DNA of 5,955 nt from SZAS-103 sp038234715 (GTDB lineage: Bacteria; Pseudomonadota; Gammaproteobacteria; Xanthomonadales; Xanthomonadaceae): positions 1 through 5,955 of the forward strand of contig JBBQTD010000066.1 in assembly GCA_038234715.1 (NCBI GenBank), given 5' to 3'. Below the pieces are notes generated by a model. That model did not search any database. It was not told the DNA's origin and was given only the letters and a program-made list of their open reading frames with translations. The position numbers and the translations under genes were made by a program. Shown here in pieces: positions 1-5,019 of this stretch. Position 1 is the stretch's first letter; every line of letters begins with the position of its first letter.

Positions 1-966
1 ACCGCCGGCAGAGACGCCGCACGGCGCGAGCACGACGCAGGATTCGCCATTGCCGCTGCCGACTGGCTGCAGGCCAAGCGCAAGGAATGGGCGGACGAAA
101 CCTATCGCAAAGCCAAGTTCGTGGTCGATACCTATCTGGTGCCGGCCTTGGGTAAGCGATCGGTGGCCACGCTCACCACGAAACAAGCCGTCGATGTGTT
201 GGCCGGCATCGCCGAGCACGCGCCCACGCTGGCCTCCAAGGCACGACAGTACCTGGGCGGCATCGTCAACCATGCGATCCGGCACGGCTTGCGCGAGGAC
301 GGCAAGCTGCTCTCCCTGCGCGGTGCCGTGCCCAAGCACGCCAAGGGGCACATCCCTGCAGCGACCGATCCCAAGGACGTGGCGCGGCTCGTGAAGGCGA
401 TTGAGCTCTACCCGACGCCGGTCACGCGGGCTGCGCTCAAGCTGGCCATGCTGACTGCCATGCGACCAGGCATCGTCGCGTCCGCGCGCTGGGCTGAAAT
501 CGATCTGGATGCTCAGGAGTGGCACGTTCCTGGCGCGCGCATGAAAACCAAGCACGCCCATATCGTGCCGCTGCCGACGCAAGCCGTCGCCGCGCTGCGC
601 GACATGCTGGCCTACACGGCGGGCAAGGAATATGTCTTCCCGCCGCTGGCACGCCAGGCAACTCCGCATCTGCATCGTGACGCACTGAGCGGGGCACTCC
701 GCCGCATGGGCTTTCAAGGGCAACACGCCACGCACGGCTTCCGGGGAATGCTGCGCACGGTCGCACGCGAGCGACTGGGTATCGATTCGGATGTGCTGGA
801 AGCGCAGCTCGCGCACGCCAAGAAAGGCGAGGTCAACCAGGCGTATGACCGAACGACCTTCAACGACGAGCGCCGCCGAGTGATGCAGGCGTGGGCCGAT
901 TATCTGGACACGCTGCGCGACGGCAAGGGCAACGTGACGCCGATCCGCAAGGGCAAAGCCGGATGA
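1..966 (+). CDS. int: P4-type tyrosine integrase, 5'-partial
   Basis: Site-specific recombinase expected to integrate and excise the element. The frame is open from base 1 to the TGA at 964-966, giving 321 visible residues; the true start lies upstream, and the GTG at 121 is internal because conserved integrase sequence continues before it. Residues about 15-105 resemble the SAM-like core-binding domain (AADWLQAKRKEW, then an LGKRSVATLTTKQ stretch). Residues about 115-300 form the catalytic domain with every expected active-site residue: Arg155 (LTAMRPG), Lys182 (RMKTKH), His245 and Arg248 (HGFR), His272 (LAHAKK) and the nucleophile Tyr282 (NQAYDR). The arm-binding DUF4102-like N-terminus is off the window. 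Nothing suggests inactivation in the visible part. In such elements int usually lies next to one attachment site, often a tRNA gene; if so here, that end is to the left. The family is certain; the exact subfamily is inferred from motif style. Confidence 0.95.
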   Translation, partial: TAGRDAARREHDAGFAIAAADWLQAKRKEWADETYRKAKFVVDTYLVPALGKRSVATLTTKQAVDVLAGIAEHAPTLASKARQYLGGIVNHAIRHGLREDGKLLSLRGAVPKHAKGHIPAATDPKDVARLVKAIELYPTPVTRAALKLAMLTAMRPGIVASARWAEIDLDAQEWHVPGARMKTKHAHIVPLPTQAVAALRDMLAYTAGKEYVFPPLARQATPHLHRDALSGALRRMGFQGQHATHGFRGMLRTVARERLGIDSDVLEAQLAHAKKGEVNQAYDRTTFNDERRRVMQAWADYLDTLRDGKGNVTPIRKGKAG

Positions 967-974
967 CAAAGAAT

Positions 975-988
975 CTGGCGAGAGCCAG
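975..988. repeat. Perfect hairpin with GAGA tetraloop after int
   Basis: CTGGC (975-979) and GCCAG (984-988) form a perfect 5-bp stem closed by GAGA, a GNRA-type tetraloop. It starts 8 bases after the integrase stop codon. No T-run follows, so it is not a standard intrinsic terminator. It may stabilise the int mRNA 3' end or be chance; the stem is short. Confidence 0.4.
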
Positions 989-1000
989 TAAGCGGCGCGA

Positions 1001-1021
1001 CCGGGTGCTAGTGACACCCGG
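1001..1021. repeat. Perfect 7-bp inverted repeat downstream of int
   Basis: CCGGGTG (1001-1007) and CACCCGG (1015-1021) are exact reverse complements around the 7-base loop CTAGTGA. The stem is GC-rich and sits in the 89-bp gap between int and the next gene, right after the GAGA hairpin. No poly-T tract follows. It could be a Rho-type or processing-related end of the int transcript, a leader structure of the next gene, or a protein-binding dyad. The repeat is certain; the role is not. Confidence 0.5.
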
Positions 1022-1037
1022 CCACGCCTTCCACAAA

Positions 1038-1052
1038 CGTTCTAGGAGAACG
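1038..1052 (+). promoter_or_regulatory. Palindrome overlapping the ribosome binding site of the 112-aa gene
   Basis: CGTTCT (1038-1043) and AGAACG (1047-1052) are exact reverse complements separated by AGG. The Shine-Dalgarno AGGAGA (1044-1049) spans the spacer and the right arm, ending 6 bases before the ATG at 1056. As DNA it resembles a small operator; as RNA a 6-bp stem with a 3-base loop would partly hide the Shine-Dalgarno. Either would give control of the downstream gene. The palindrome and ribosome binding site are seen directly; regulation is inferred. Confidence 0.55.
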
Positions 1053-1055
1053 ATC

Positions 1056-1394
1056 ATGGCAATTCAAAGTGTATCCAAAAGCGTCCCGGGACTGAGCGAC
1101 CTGTTGATCGCGAGCGACAATTTCCAGAACCCAAAGAGGGTGGCTCAGGCTGCGTTTAACGCCAGGCACCCTTTGCTGCAAGGAATCGCGGCAATCGGAG
1201 AATTGCTTTTTATCGCTGGTCTCCACTCGGAACAAGGCTACGAGCTCGATGGTGGCTCGCTCCAAGGCATTGGGCTTGTCGTGAAGTGGCTGGCCGAAAC
1301 TGATCAACAGCTTGCCTTCATCGAGAGCAATGCAAATTTCGAAGCATTCGATAGCCGAATGGAAAAATACGAGGCGCAGGCCGCAATGGGTTAA
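1056..1394 (+). CDS. Hypothetical protein, 112 aa, unknown function
   Basis: I do not recognise this protein. The ATG at 1056 is chosen because AGGAGA lies 6 bases upstream; the frame stays open back into int, but that part looks like shadow. The product is 112 residues, without cysteine, signal peptide or membrane segment. Residues about 25-95 look like an alpha-helical bundle: hydrophobic helices around LLQGIAAIGELLFIAGL (40-56), SLQGIGLVVKWLAETDQQLAFI (split around 68-89) and an acidic, amphipathic tail (FDSRMEKYEAQ). The overall style resembles small helical proteins often seen in prophages, but I cannot name a family. Its codons are clearly more AT-rich at third positions than int or the replication genes, which hints at a separate origin. 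It sits alone between two gaps rather than in the downstream operon, so it may be a separately controlled accessory gene. Confidence 0.8.
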   Translation: MAIQSVSKSVPGLSDLLIASDNFQNPKRVAQAAFNARHPLLQGIAAIGELLFIAGLHSEQGYELDGGSLQGIGLVVKWLAETDQQLAFIESNANFEAFDSRMEKYEAQAAMG

Positions 1395-1433
1395 ACACCG
1401 CGCCTCGAATCGAAATCTCACAGGTCGCGATCC

Positions 1434-1489
1434 GCATTGCGAGGTAGCGCGTCGCGTAGGCATTGACTGTACTCCGAGCGCGTGCATTG
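1434..1489. repeat. GCATTG repeated three times upstream of alpA
   Basis: The hexamer GCATTG occurs at 1434-1439, 1460-1465 and 1484-1489, at spacings of 26 and 24 bases, in the gap before the AlpA-like gene; the last two copies touch the candidate -35 and -10 boxes. Regular spacing near 25 bases would place the copies at similar but not identical helix phases. The repeat is short and could be chance; a further copy lies in coding sequence at 1267-1272. Confidence 0.3.
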
Positions 1490-1490
1490 T
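1463..1490 (+). promoter_or_regulatory. Candidate sigma-70 promoter for the alpA-primase operon
   Basis: TTGACT (1463-1468) matches five of six bases of the -35 consensus. At 16 bases' spacing, CATTGT (1485-1490) is a weak -10 box matching three of six. Transcription would begin near 1497, about 20 bases before the AlpA ATG. This is the only gap in front of the coupled gene run, so a promoter is expected here. The -35 is convincing, the -10 is not. Confidence 0.4.
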
Positions 1491-1505
1491 CGCGTCACTC
1501 AAAAC

Positions 1506-1512
1506 GAGGTGA
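1506..1512 (+). promoter_or_regulatory. Strong ribosome binding site deciding the alpA start
   Basis: GAGGTGA lies 4 bases upstream of the ATG at 1517. It selects this start over the in-frame TTG at 1463, which lacks a Shine-Dalgarno and overlaps the candidate -35 box. Confidence 0.75.
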
Positions 1513-1516
1513 CGCC

Positions 1517-1765
1517 ATGCAATCCAATACCGTCCTACCTTCGACCGGGTTCCTGCGCCTCCGCGACATCATTGGCAGGCCCGCAACGAAAGAGCATCCG
1601 GGCAATCCGGCCATCATCCCTGTGTCGGCTTCAACATTTTGGGCCGGGGTAAAGTCCGGAAGATACCCGCAACCCACGCGCTTGCTCGGGGCAAGGATTA
1701 CGGCATGGCGGGTTGAGGACGTAAGGGCGCTGATCGAGGCGGCGGCGCCGAGGGCTGCGGCGTGA
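1517..1765 (+). CDS. AlpA-family helix-turn-helix regulator
   Basis: Small DNA-binding protein of 82 residues in the AlpA/MerR-like winged-helix superfamily. The conserved pattern is visible: GFLRLRDII (11-19), recognition region VSASTFWAGVKSGRYPQP (36-53), then RLLGARITAWRVEDVRALI (55-73), the usual 'arg-x-x-ala-trp-arg' wing and closing helix. Compared with short AlpA proteins it has an insert of about a dozen residues (RPATKEHPGNPAI) before the HTH, a variant I associate with proteobacterial prophage regulators. In the CP4-57 prophage AlpA activates the excision system, and similar proteins act as excisionases or control the replication genes; here it heads the replication operon. Its TGA overlaps the GTG of the next gene (GTGA). 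Family is sure; the target site is unknown. Confidence 0.9.
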   Translation: MQSNTVLPSTGFLRLRDIIGRPATKEHPGNPAIIPVSASTFWAGVKSGRYPQPTRLLGARITAWRVEDVRALIEAAAPRAAA

Positions 1766-2130
1766 ACCGGTCACAGAAACGACAACGCCCGGCGGCAACC
1801 GGGCGCGTTTGTCGCAACAGCCTTGAGTACGGCAAACCTAGCACGTCACGCCTGCAAAGCAACTGGCGCGACCGTCTGCCCGATCCCGCGACCTATTACG
1901 CGGCCCACGTCGCCAAGCTAAGCCGTCCGAACGCAACCGGTTGGGCGCAGGGCACCTGCCCGCTGCACGACGACCACAACGCCAGTCTGTCCGTTCAAGT
2001 CGGCAGCGAGCGCGGCGGATGGAGGTGTTTCGCAGGATGCGGCGGAGGCGATCTTGTCGGGTTCCATATGCTGCTAAGCGGCCTGGACTTCCCTGCTGCG
2101 GTGCGCGAGCTGATCGGCGGCGCGCCATGA
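1762..2130 (+). CDS. CHC2 zinc-finger protein, primase zinc-binding subunit
   Basis: Protein of 122 residues carrying a DnaG/gp4-type CHC2 zinc finger. Ligands visible: Cys66 and His69 (TCPLHDDHNASLSV), Cys89 and Cys93 (WRCFAGCGGGD), followed by the helical tail VGFHMLLSGLDFPAAVREL that is typical of this domain. In primases this finger recognises the template trinucleotide where primer synthesis begins. There is no TOPRIM catalytic domain here; it is in the next gene. GTG 1762 is the only ATG/GTG/TTG start before the conserved part and has GAGGG 7 bases upstream; it overlaps the AlpA stop by 4 bases, and its own TGA overlaps the next ATG (ATGA). Residues 1-33 are basic, look poorly conserved and are encoded over a strong hairpin (1780-1814), so true initiation in this stretch is the least certain point. 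Confidence 0.88.
   Translation: MNRSQKRQRPAATGRVCRNSLEYGKPSTSRLQSNWRDRLPDPATYYAAHVAKLSRPNATGWAQGTCPLHDDHNASLSVQVGSERGGWRCFAGCGGGDLVGFHMLLSGLDFPAAVRELIGGAP
1780..1814 (+). promoter_or_regulatory. Attenuator-like hairpin in the first codons of the CHC2 gene
   Basis: GCCCGG (1787-1792) pairs with CCGGGC (1799-1804) around the loop CGGCAA. CGACAAC (1780-1786) continues to pair with GTTTGTCG (1807-1814) with a 2-base and a 1-base bulge, giving about 13 base pairs. It begins 18 bases after the GTG start. The shape is that of a terminator stem, but the following sequence has only TTT within the stem and no T-run after it. It may be a decayed terminator now read through, or a structure that couples CHC2 translation to AlpA translation. 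Confidence 0.55.
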
Positions 2131-4214
2131 ACGCTATTTTGAAAGACGAAACTCCGAAAGACGCCGCGCGCCGATTGTCTGCAGCGAAGTTGCGCGAGGG
2201 ATACAAGCCGACAGCGTTGTATGAGTACCGCAACGCCGACGGTTCCGTGTGGTGCTGGCGCATCCGCTGCGATCATTCAACACGCGACAAGTGGATGCGG
2301 CCCATGCACTTCGACGGCGCACAGTACGTCATCGGCGAGCCCCCAGCGCCACCGGCAGGCAAGCCGCTCTATCGCCTGCCCGAGCTACTCGCCGCCGATC
2401 TTTCGTCGCTGGTGTGGATCGGTGAAGGTGAAGCCTGCGTCGATGCACTGGTAAAGATGGGCATGATTGCCACCACGTCCGGCAGTTGCACGAGTGCCGA
2501 TGCAGCGGACTTGACGACAGTGAGCGGTCGCAGAGTGCTTGTGTGGCCCGACAACGACGCGCCGGGCGCAAAGTACGGCAACGATGTTGCATCGAAGCTG
2601 CGCGCGCTGGGCGCGTCCTGCGACGTGCTCGACGTGGACAAGCTCGACCTGCTGGACAAGGGCGATTGCATCGACTGGCTGCGAGCGCATCCGAACGCCA
2701 CCGCTGCCGACGTGCTGGCGTTGCCGTTGTTGCCGGTACGCACCGAGATTGCAGTCAACGATGCGCCGCTTCCGTTGCCCGATCCATTGCCGCGTGTCCC
2801 GACGTTCGATCCTGCGTTGTTGCCGGTATCGATTCGTGCGTGGTGCGAGGATACGGCGGACGCGCTACAGGTGCCGCTCGACTTCACGGCGGTTCCTGCC
2901 GTCATCGCGCTTGCTGGCACCATCGGACGGCGTGTCGGCATCGCCATGAAGCGCCGCGTGCGGTGGATCGAGATGCCGATGCTGTGGGGCTGCGTGGTCG
3001 GGCGTCCAAGCTCCGGCAAGAGTCCGGCATTGTCGCCAGCGAGGAAGATGCTGGAACGGCTCGCTGCGGAAGAACGCACCGTATATGGGCGCGAGCAACG
3101 CGACTTTGACGCCCGCGCGCTGATCGCCGATGCCAACAAGGCCAACGCAAAGAAAGCGATTCAGGTCGCACTGAAGAAAGGCGACAAGCAAGCGGCGGAA
3201 GCGGCGGCGGACGATGCCCTGTTCGACGATGATCCGCCCACCGAGCCGCGCATTCTGGTCAACGATGCGACGGTGGAAAAACTGGGCGAACTGTTGAATG
3301 CCAATCCGCGCGGACTGGTGCAGTACCGCGATGAACTCGCGGGCTGGCTGGCGAATCTGGATCGTGAAGGCCGTGAGGGCGACCGCGCATTCTGGCTTGA
3401 ATGCTGGAACGGCACCGGCACGTTTACCGTGGATCGCATCGGTCGAGGCACAATCCCTATTGAAGCCTGCGCAATGTCGATCTTGGGTGGCATGCAACCA
3501 GGCAAGCTGGCCGAGTACGTGCGTGGGGCGGTGCGTGGCGGCTTCGCCGACGACGGACTCATGCAGCGGTTTCAGTTGGCGGTATACCCCGATCTGCCGA
3601 ACGGATGGACATACACCGACCGCGCGCCGAATCCGCAGGCCGAGGCGCAGGCATGGGCCACGTTCCAGCGGCTGCGCGCGCTCGACCCGGACGCCATCGG
3701 CGCAGAACGCGATGCATGGGACGACGTGCCGTTTCTTCGCTTCGACGATGAAGCGCAGGAACTGCTGATCGAGTGGATGACCACGCACATGCAGCGACTT
3801 CGTGCGAACGAGGAACCGGCATGGATGGAATCGCACCTTGCCAAGTTTCCCGGCCTTGTCGGGCGTCTGGCGCTGGTGCTGCACCTGGCCGACGACAGGC
3901 AGGGGCCGGTATCGGCGGACACGCTGGCCGTGGCGCTGAACTGGTGCGACTACTTGGAAGGCCATGCACGGCGCATCTACTCGCCTGCGACCGACAACGG
4001 ACTAACCGGCGCGCACTTGATCCTGAAGCGGCGCAGCGATCTTGCCGAGCCGTTCACTGCGCGCGAACTGTACCGGCGCTGCTGGGCCGGGTTGTCCGAT
4101 CCAGATGCCGTACTGGAAGCGCTCGACGTGCTGACAGAGCATCGCTATCTCGACGCCAGCGACGGCGCATCTGGTGGGCGACCGACAGTCATCTACGCAT
4201 GGACGGTGCCGTGA
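2127..4214 (+). CDS. TOPRIM-DUF3987 primase/helicase-like replication protein
   Basis: A 695-residue protein joining a TOPRIM domain to a DUF3987 ATPase, the class that includes YfjI of prophage CP4-57. TOPRIM spans about 94-175: Glu100 and Glu102 (WIGEGEACVDAL) and the DxD pair Asp142/Asp144 (VWPDNDAPG) are the metal-binding signature of primases. The ATPase begins near 235, with Walker A GRPSSGKS at 292-299 and a Walker B-like YRDELAG (Asp402-Glu403). GLMQRFQLAVYPD (477-489) is the conserved block I expect to supply an arginine finger at Arg481. Residues about 305-370 are a charged helical insert. The C-terminus (about 625-695) looks like a winged helix. The ATG overlaps the CHC2 stop (ATGA), so zinc finger and TOPRIM are probably made in step and work as one primase-helicase at the element's origin. 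Catalytic activity is inferred. Confidence 0.92.
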   Translation: MNAILKDETPKDAARRLSAAKLREGYKPTALYEYRNADGSVWCWRIRCDHSTRDKWMRPMHFDGAQYVIGEPPAPPAGKPLYRLPELLAADLSSLVWIGEGEACVDALVKMGMIATTSGSCTSADAADLTTVSGRRVLVWPDNDAPGAKYGNDVASKLRALGASCDVLDVDKLDLLDKGDCIDWLRAHPNATAADVLALPLLPVRTEIAVNDAPLPLPDPLPRVPTFDPALLPVSIRAWCEDTADALQVPLDFTAVPAVIALAGTIGRRVGIAMKRRVRWIEMPMLWGCVVGRPSSGKSPALSPARKMLERLAAEERTVYGREQRDFDARALIADANKANAKKAIQVALKKGDKQAAEAAADDALFDDDPPTEPRILVNDATVEKLGELLNANPRGLVQYRDELAGWLANLDREGREGDRAFWLECWNGTGTFTVDRIGRGTIPIEACAMSILGGMQPGKLAEYVRGAVRGGFADDGLMQRFQLAVYPDLPNGWTYTDRAPNPQAEAQAWATFQRLRALDPDAIGAERDAWDDVPFLRFDDEAQELLIEWMTTHMQRLRANEEPAWMESHLAKFPGLVGRLALVLHLADDRQGPVSADTLAVALNWCDYLEGHARRIYSPATDNGLTGAHLILKRRSDLAEPFTARELYRRCWAGLSDPDAVLEALDVLTEHRYLDASDGASGGRPTVIYAWTVP

Positions 4215-4675
4215 TGGACTGGGCCGCTCGACTCGCACAGCGCCGACAGATATTTCCAAAAGGGGCGGGTGACCCACTGACAAAACTGACAGAACCCCCT
4301 TTTGGCGGTTTTGGCAGTGACCCGGACGCCCATTCTGAAAATATCGCGGGGCAACCGACCGAGCTGCGCGCCCAGCTTCACCGCATCGCTGCCGATGCCG
4401 GTCTGCCCGCGTCCAACGTCCACAACCTGCACGCCGACGACGAGAGCGCCTGCGCGGGCCTTCCAATGGCAACCCTGCGCGATTGCCTGCGCGCCCAAGA
4501 CTTCGGGCGGCTGATGGATCGGGGGATACCGCCACCGGGCTACACGAAGGCCGTGGAGTGCTCAGGCTGCGGCCCTGTGCTGCTGTGGCAGTCCTCGCCC
4601 GATCGCGTCATCGCTTGCCCGTGGTGCTTCCGTCGAAGGGCAGGCAACGTGATCCCGAGAGCAGAAGGCGGATAA
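4214..4675 (+). CDS. Hypothetical zinc-ribbon protein, 153 aa
   Basis: Function unknown. Start ATG 4214 shares its A with the helicase TGA (TGATG); the in-frame GTG at 4211 is an alternative that adds one residue. No Shine-Dalgarno is visible, so translation probably depends on coupling. The C-terminus has a zinc-ribbon pair, Cys116-x2-Cys119 (ECSGCG) and Cys135-x2-Cys138 (ACPWCF). The middle (about 48-105) is helical. Residues 21-36 (PLTKLTEPPFGGFGSD) are translated from the 45-bp inverted repeat at 4275-4319, so this part of the protein may be dictated by a DNA site rather than by protein function. Position as last member of the coupled replication run suggests an accessory replication or regulatory role; that is inference only. 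Confidence 0.82.
   Translation: MDWAARLAQRRQIFPKGAGDPLTKLTEPPFGGFGSDPDAHSENIAGQPTELRAQLHRIAADAGLPASNVHNLHADDESACAGLPMATLRDCLRAQDFGRLMDRGIPPPGYTKAVECSGCGPVLLWQSSPDRVIACPWCFRRRAGNVIPRAEGG
4275..4319. repeat. Inverted repeat of four 9-bp units, candidate origin or initiator site
   Basis: The left arm (4275-4294) contains two tandem units, CTGACAAAA and CTGACAGAA. After CCCCC (4295-4299), the right arm (4300-4319) read on the other strand contains CTGCCAAAA and CCGCCAAAA. Over 20 positions the arms agree at 16, and the outer 12 bases agree at 11 (CACTGACAAAAC against CACTGCCAAAAC). An odd palindrome GGGTGACCC (4267-4275) abuts the left side, and GTGACCC recurs at 4317-4323. It lies inside coding sequence about 60 bases after the DUF3987 gene. 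The layout resembles iterons; the role is inferred. Confidence 0.6.
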
Positions 4676-4677
4676 GC

Positions 4678-5019
4678 GTGACCGACTCGCAGTGGGCTGC
4701 CCCGACATCGCGCACGCACCTGCGCGCGAACAACTTAGGAAATGCCGCAGCAGCACGCACTCCCTGCGGGGCACGTCGACGCCGCGACGGGCAGCCTTGC
4801 GAAGCGCCGAGCCTGCCGGGCAAGCGTCGCTGCAAGTGGCATGGTGGATGCTCAACGGGGCCGCGAACGCCGGAAGGCATCGACCGCGTGACCGCCAACC
4901 TACCTGGGCAGAAAACTGCTACAAAGTGCTGGCGGTTGTTGCCGCTGGCAATTACGGAGGGGCGTGATGGGCTTAATTCGATGGATCGCGATTTGGATCG
5001 TCTTGGCTGTGACCGCTAG
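4678..5019 (+). CDS. Small HGG/STGPRTPEG-motif protein, unknown function
   Basis: GTG 4678, two bases after the previous TAA, is chosen because AAGG (4665-4668) lies 9 bases upstream and all conserved motifs follow. The 113-residue product carries a putative zinc site Cys30-x10-Cys41-x10-Cys52-x2-His55 (TPCGARRRRDGQPCEA, RCKWHGG) followed by STGPRTPEG (59-67). This layout is common in small basic proteins encoded in prophages and integrative elements of proteobacteria; I know of no established function. Family members usually continue with a basic helical tail; here residues about 71-113 look unlike that and run 53 bases into the lipoprotein gene in another frame. That suggests a degraded or replaced 3' end, perhaps at a recombination junction. 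The N-terminal half is well supported, the true end less so. Confidence 0.72.
   Translation: MTDSQWAAPTSRTHLRANNLGNAAAARTPCGARRRRDGQPCEAPSLPGKRRCKWHGGCSTGPRTPEGIDRVTANLPGQKTATKCWRLLPLAITEGRDGLNSMDRDLDRLGCDR
4956..4962 (+). promoter_or_regulatory. Strong ribosome binding site of the lipoprotein gene
   Basis: GGAGGGG ends 4 bases before the ATG at 4967, with a GTG at 4964 squeezed between. It shows the lipoprotein is started independently although it overlaps the 3' end of the preceding gene. A short dyad, TTGCC-GCT-GGCAA (4939-4951), sits just upstream. Confidence 0.7.

Noticed and set aside
121..966. Integrase starting at GTG 121
   Set aside because: The reading frame and core-binding domain sequence continue upstream to base 1, so this GTG is internal and the gene is cut by the window edge.
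891..1055. Upstream extension of the 112-aa gene into int
   Set aside because: The extension overlaps int, reads as low-complexity basic shadow, and the ATG at 1056 has a strong AGGAGA ribosome binding site.
1941..2126. N-terminal extension of the TOPRIM-DUF3987 protein
   Set aside because: It overlaps the CHC2 zinc-finger codons in another frame and is Arg-rich shadow; ATG 2127 sits in an ATGA junction.
2865..3965. Long open frame on the - strand (366 codons)
   Set aside because: It lies antisense to the DUF3987 gene, whose motifs are clear; the - strand product shows no recognisable domain and is a high-GC shadow.
4193..4498. Antisense ORF containing TAKTAKRGFCQFCQW
   Set aside because: The repetitive peptide is simply the other strand of the 4275-4319 inverted repeat; there is no start signal or family support.
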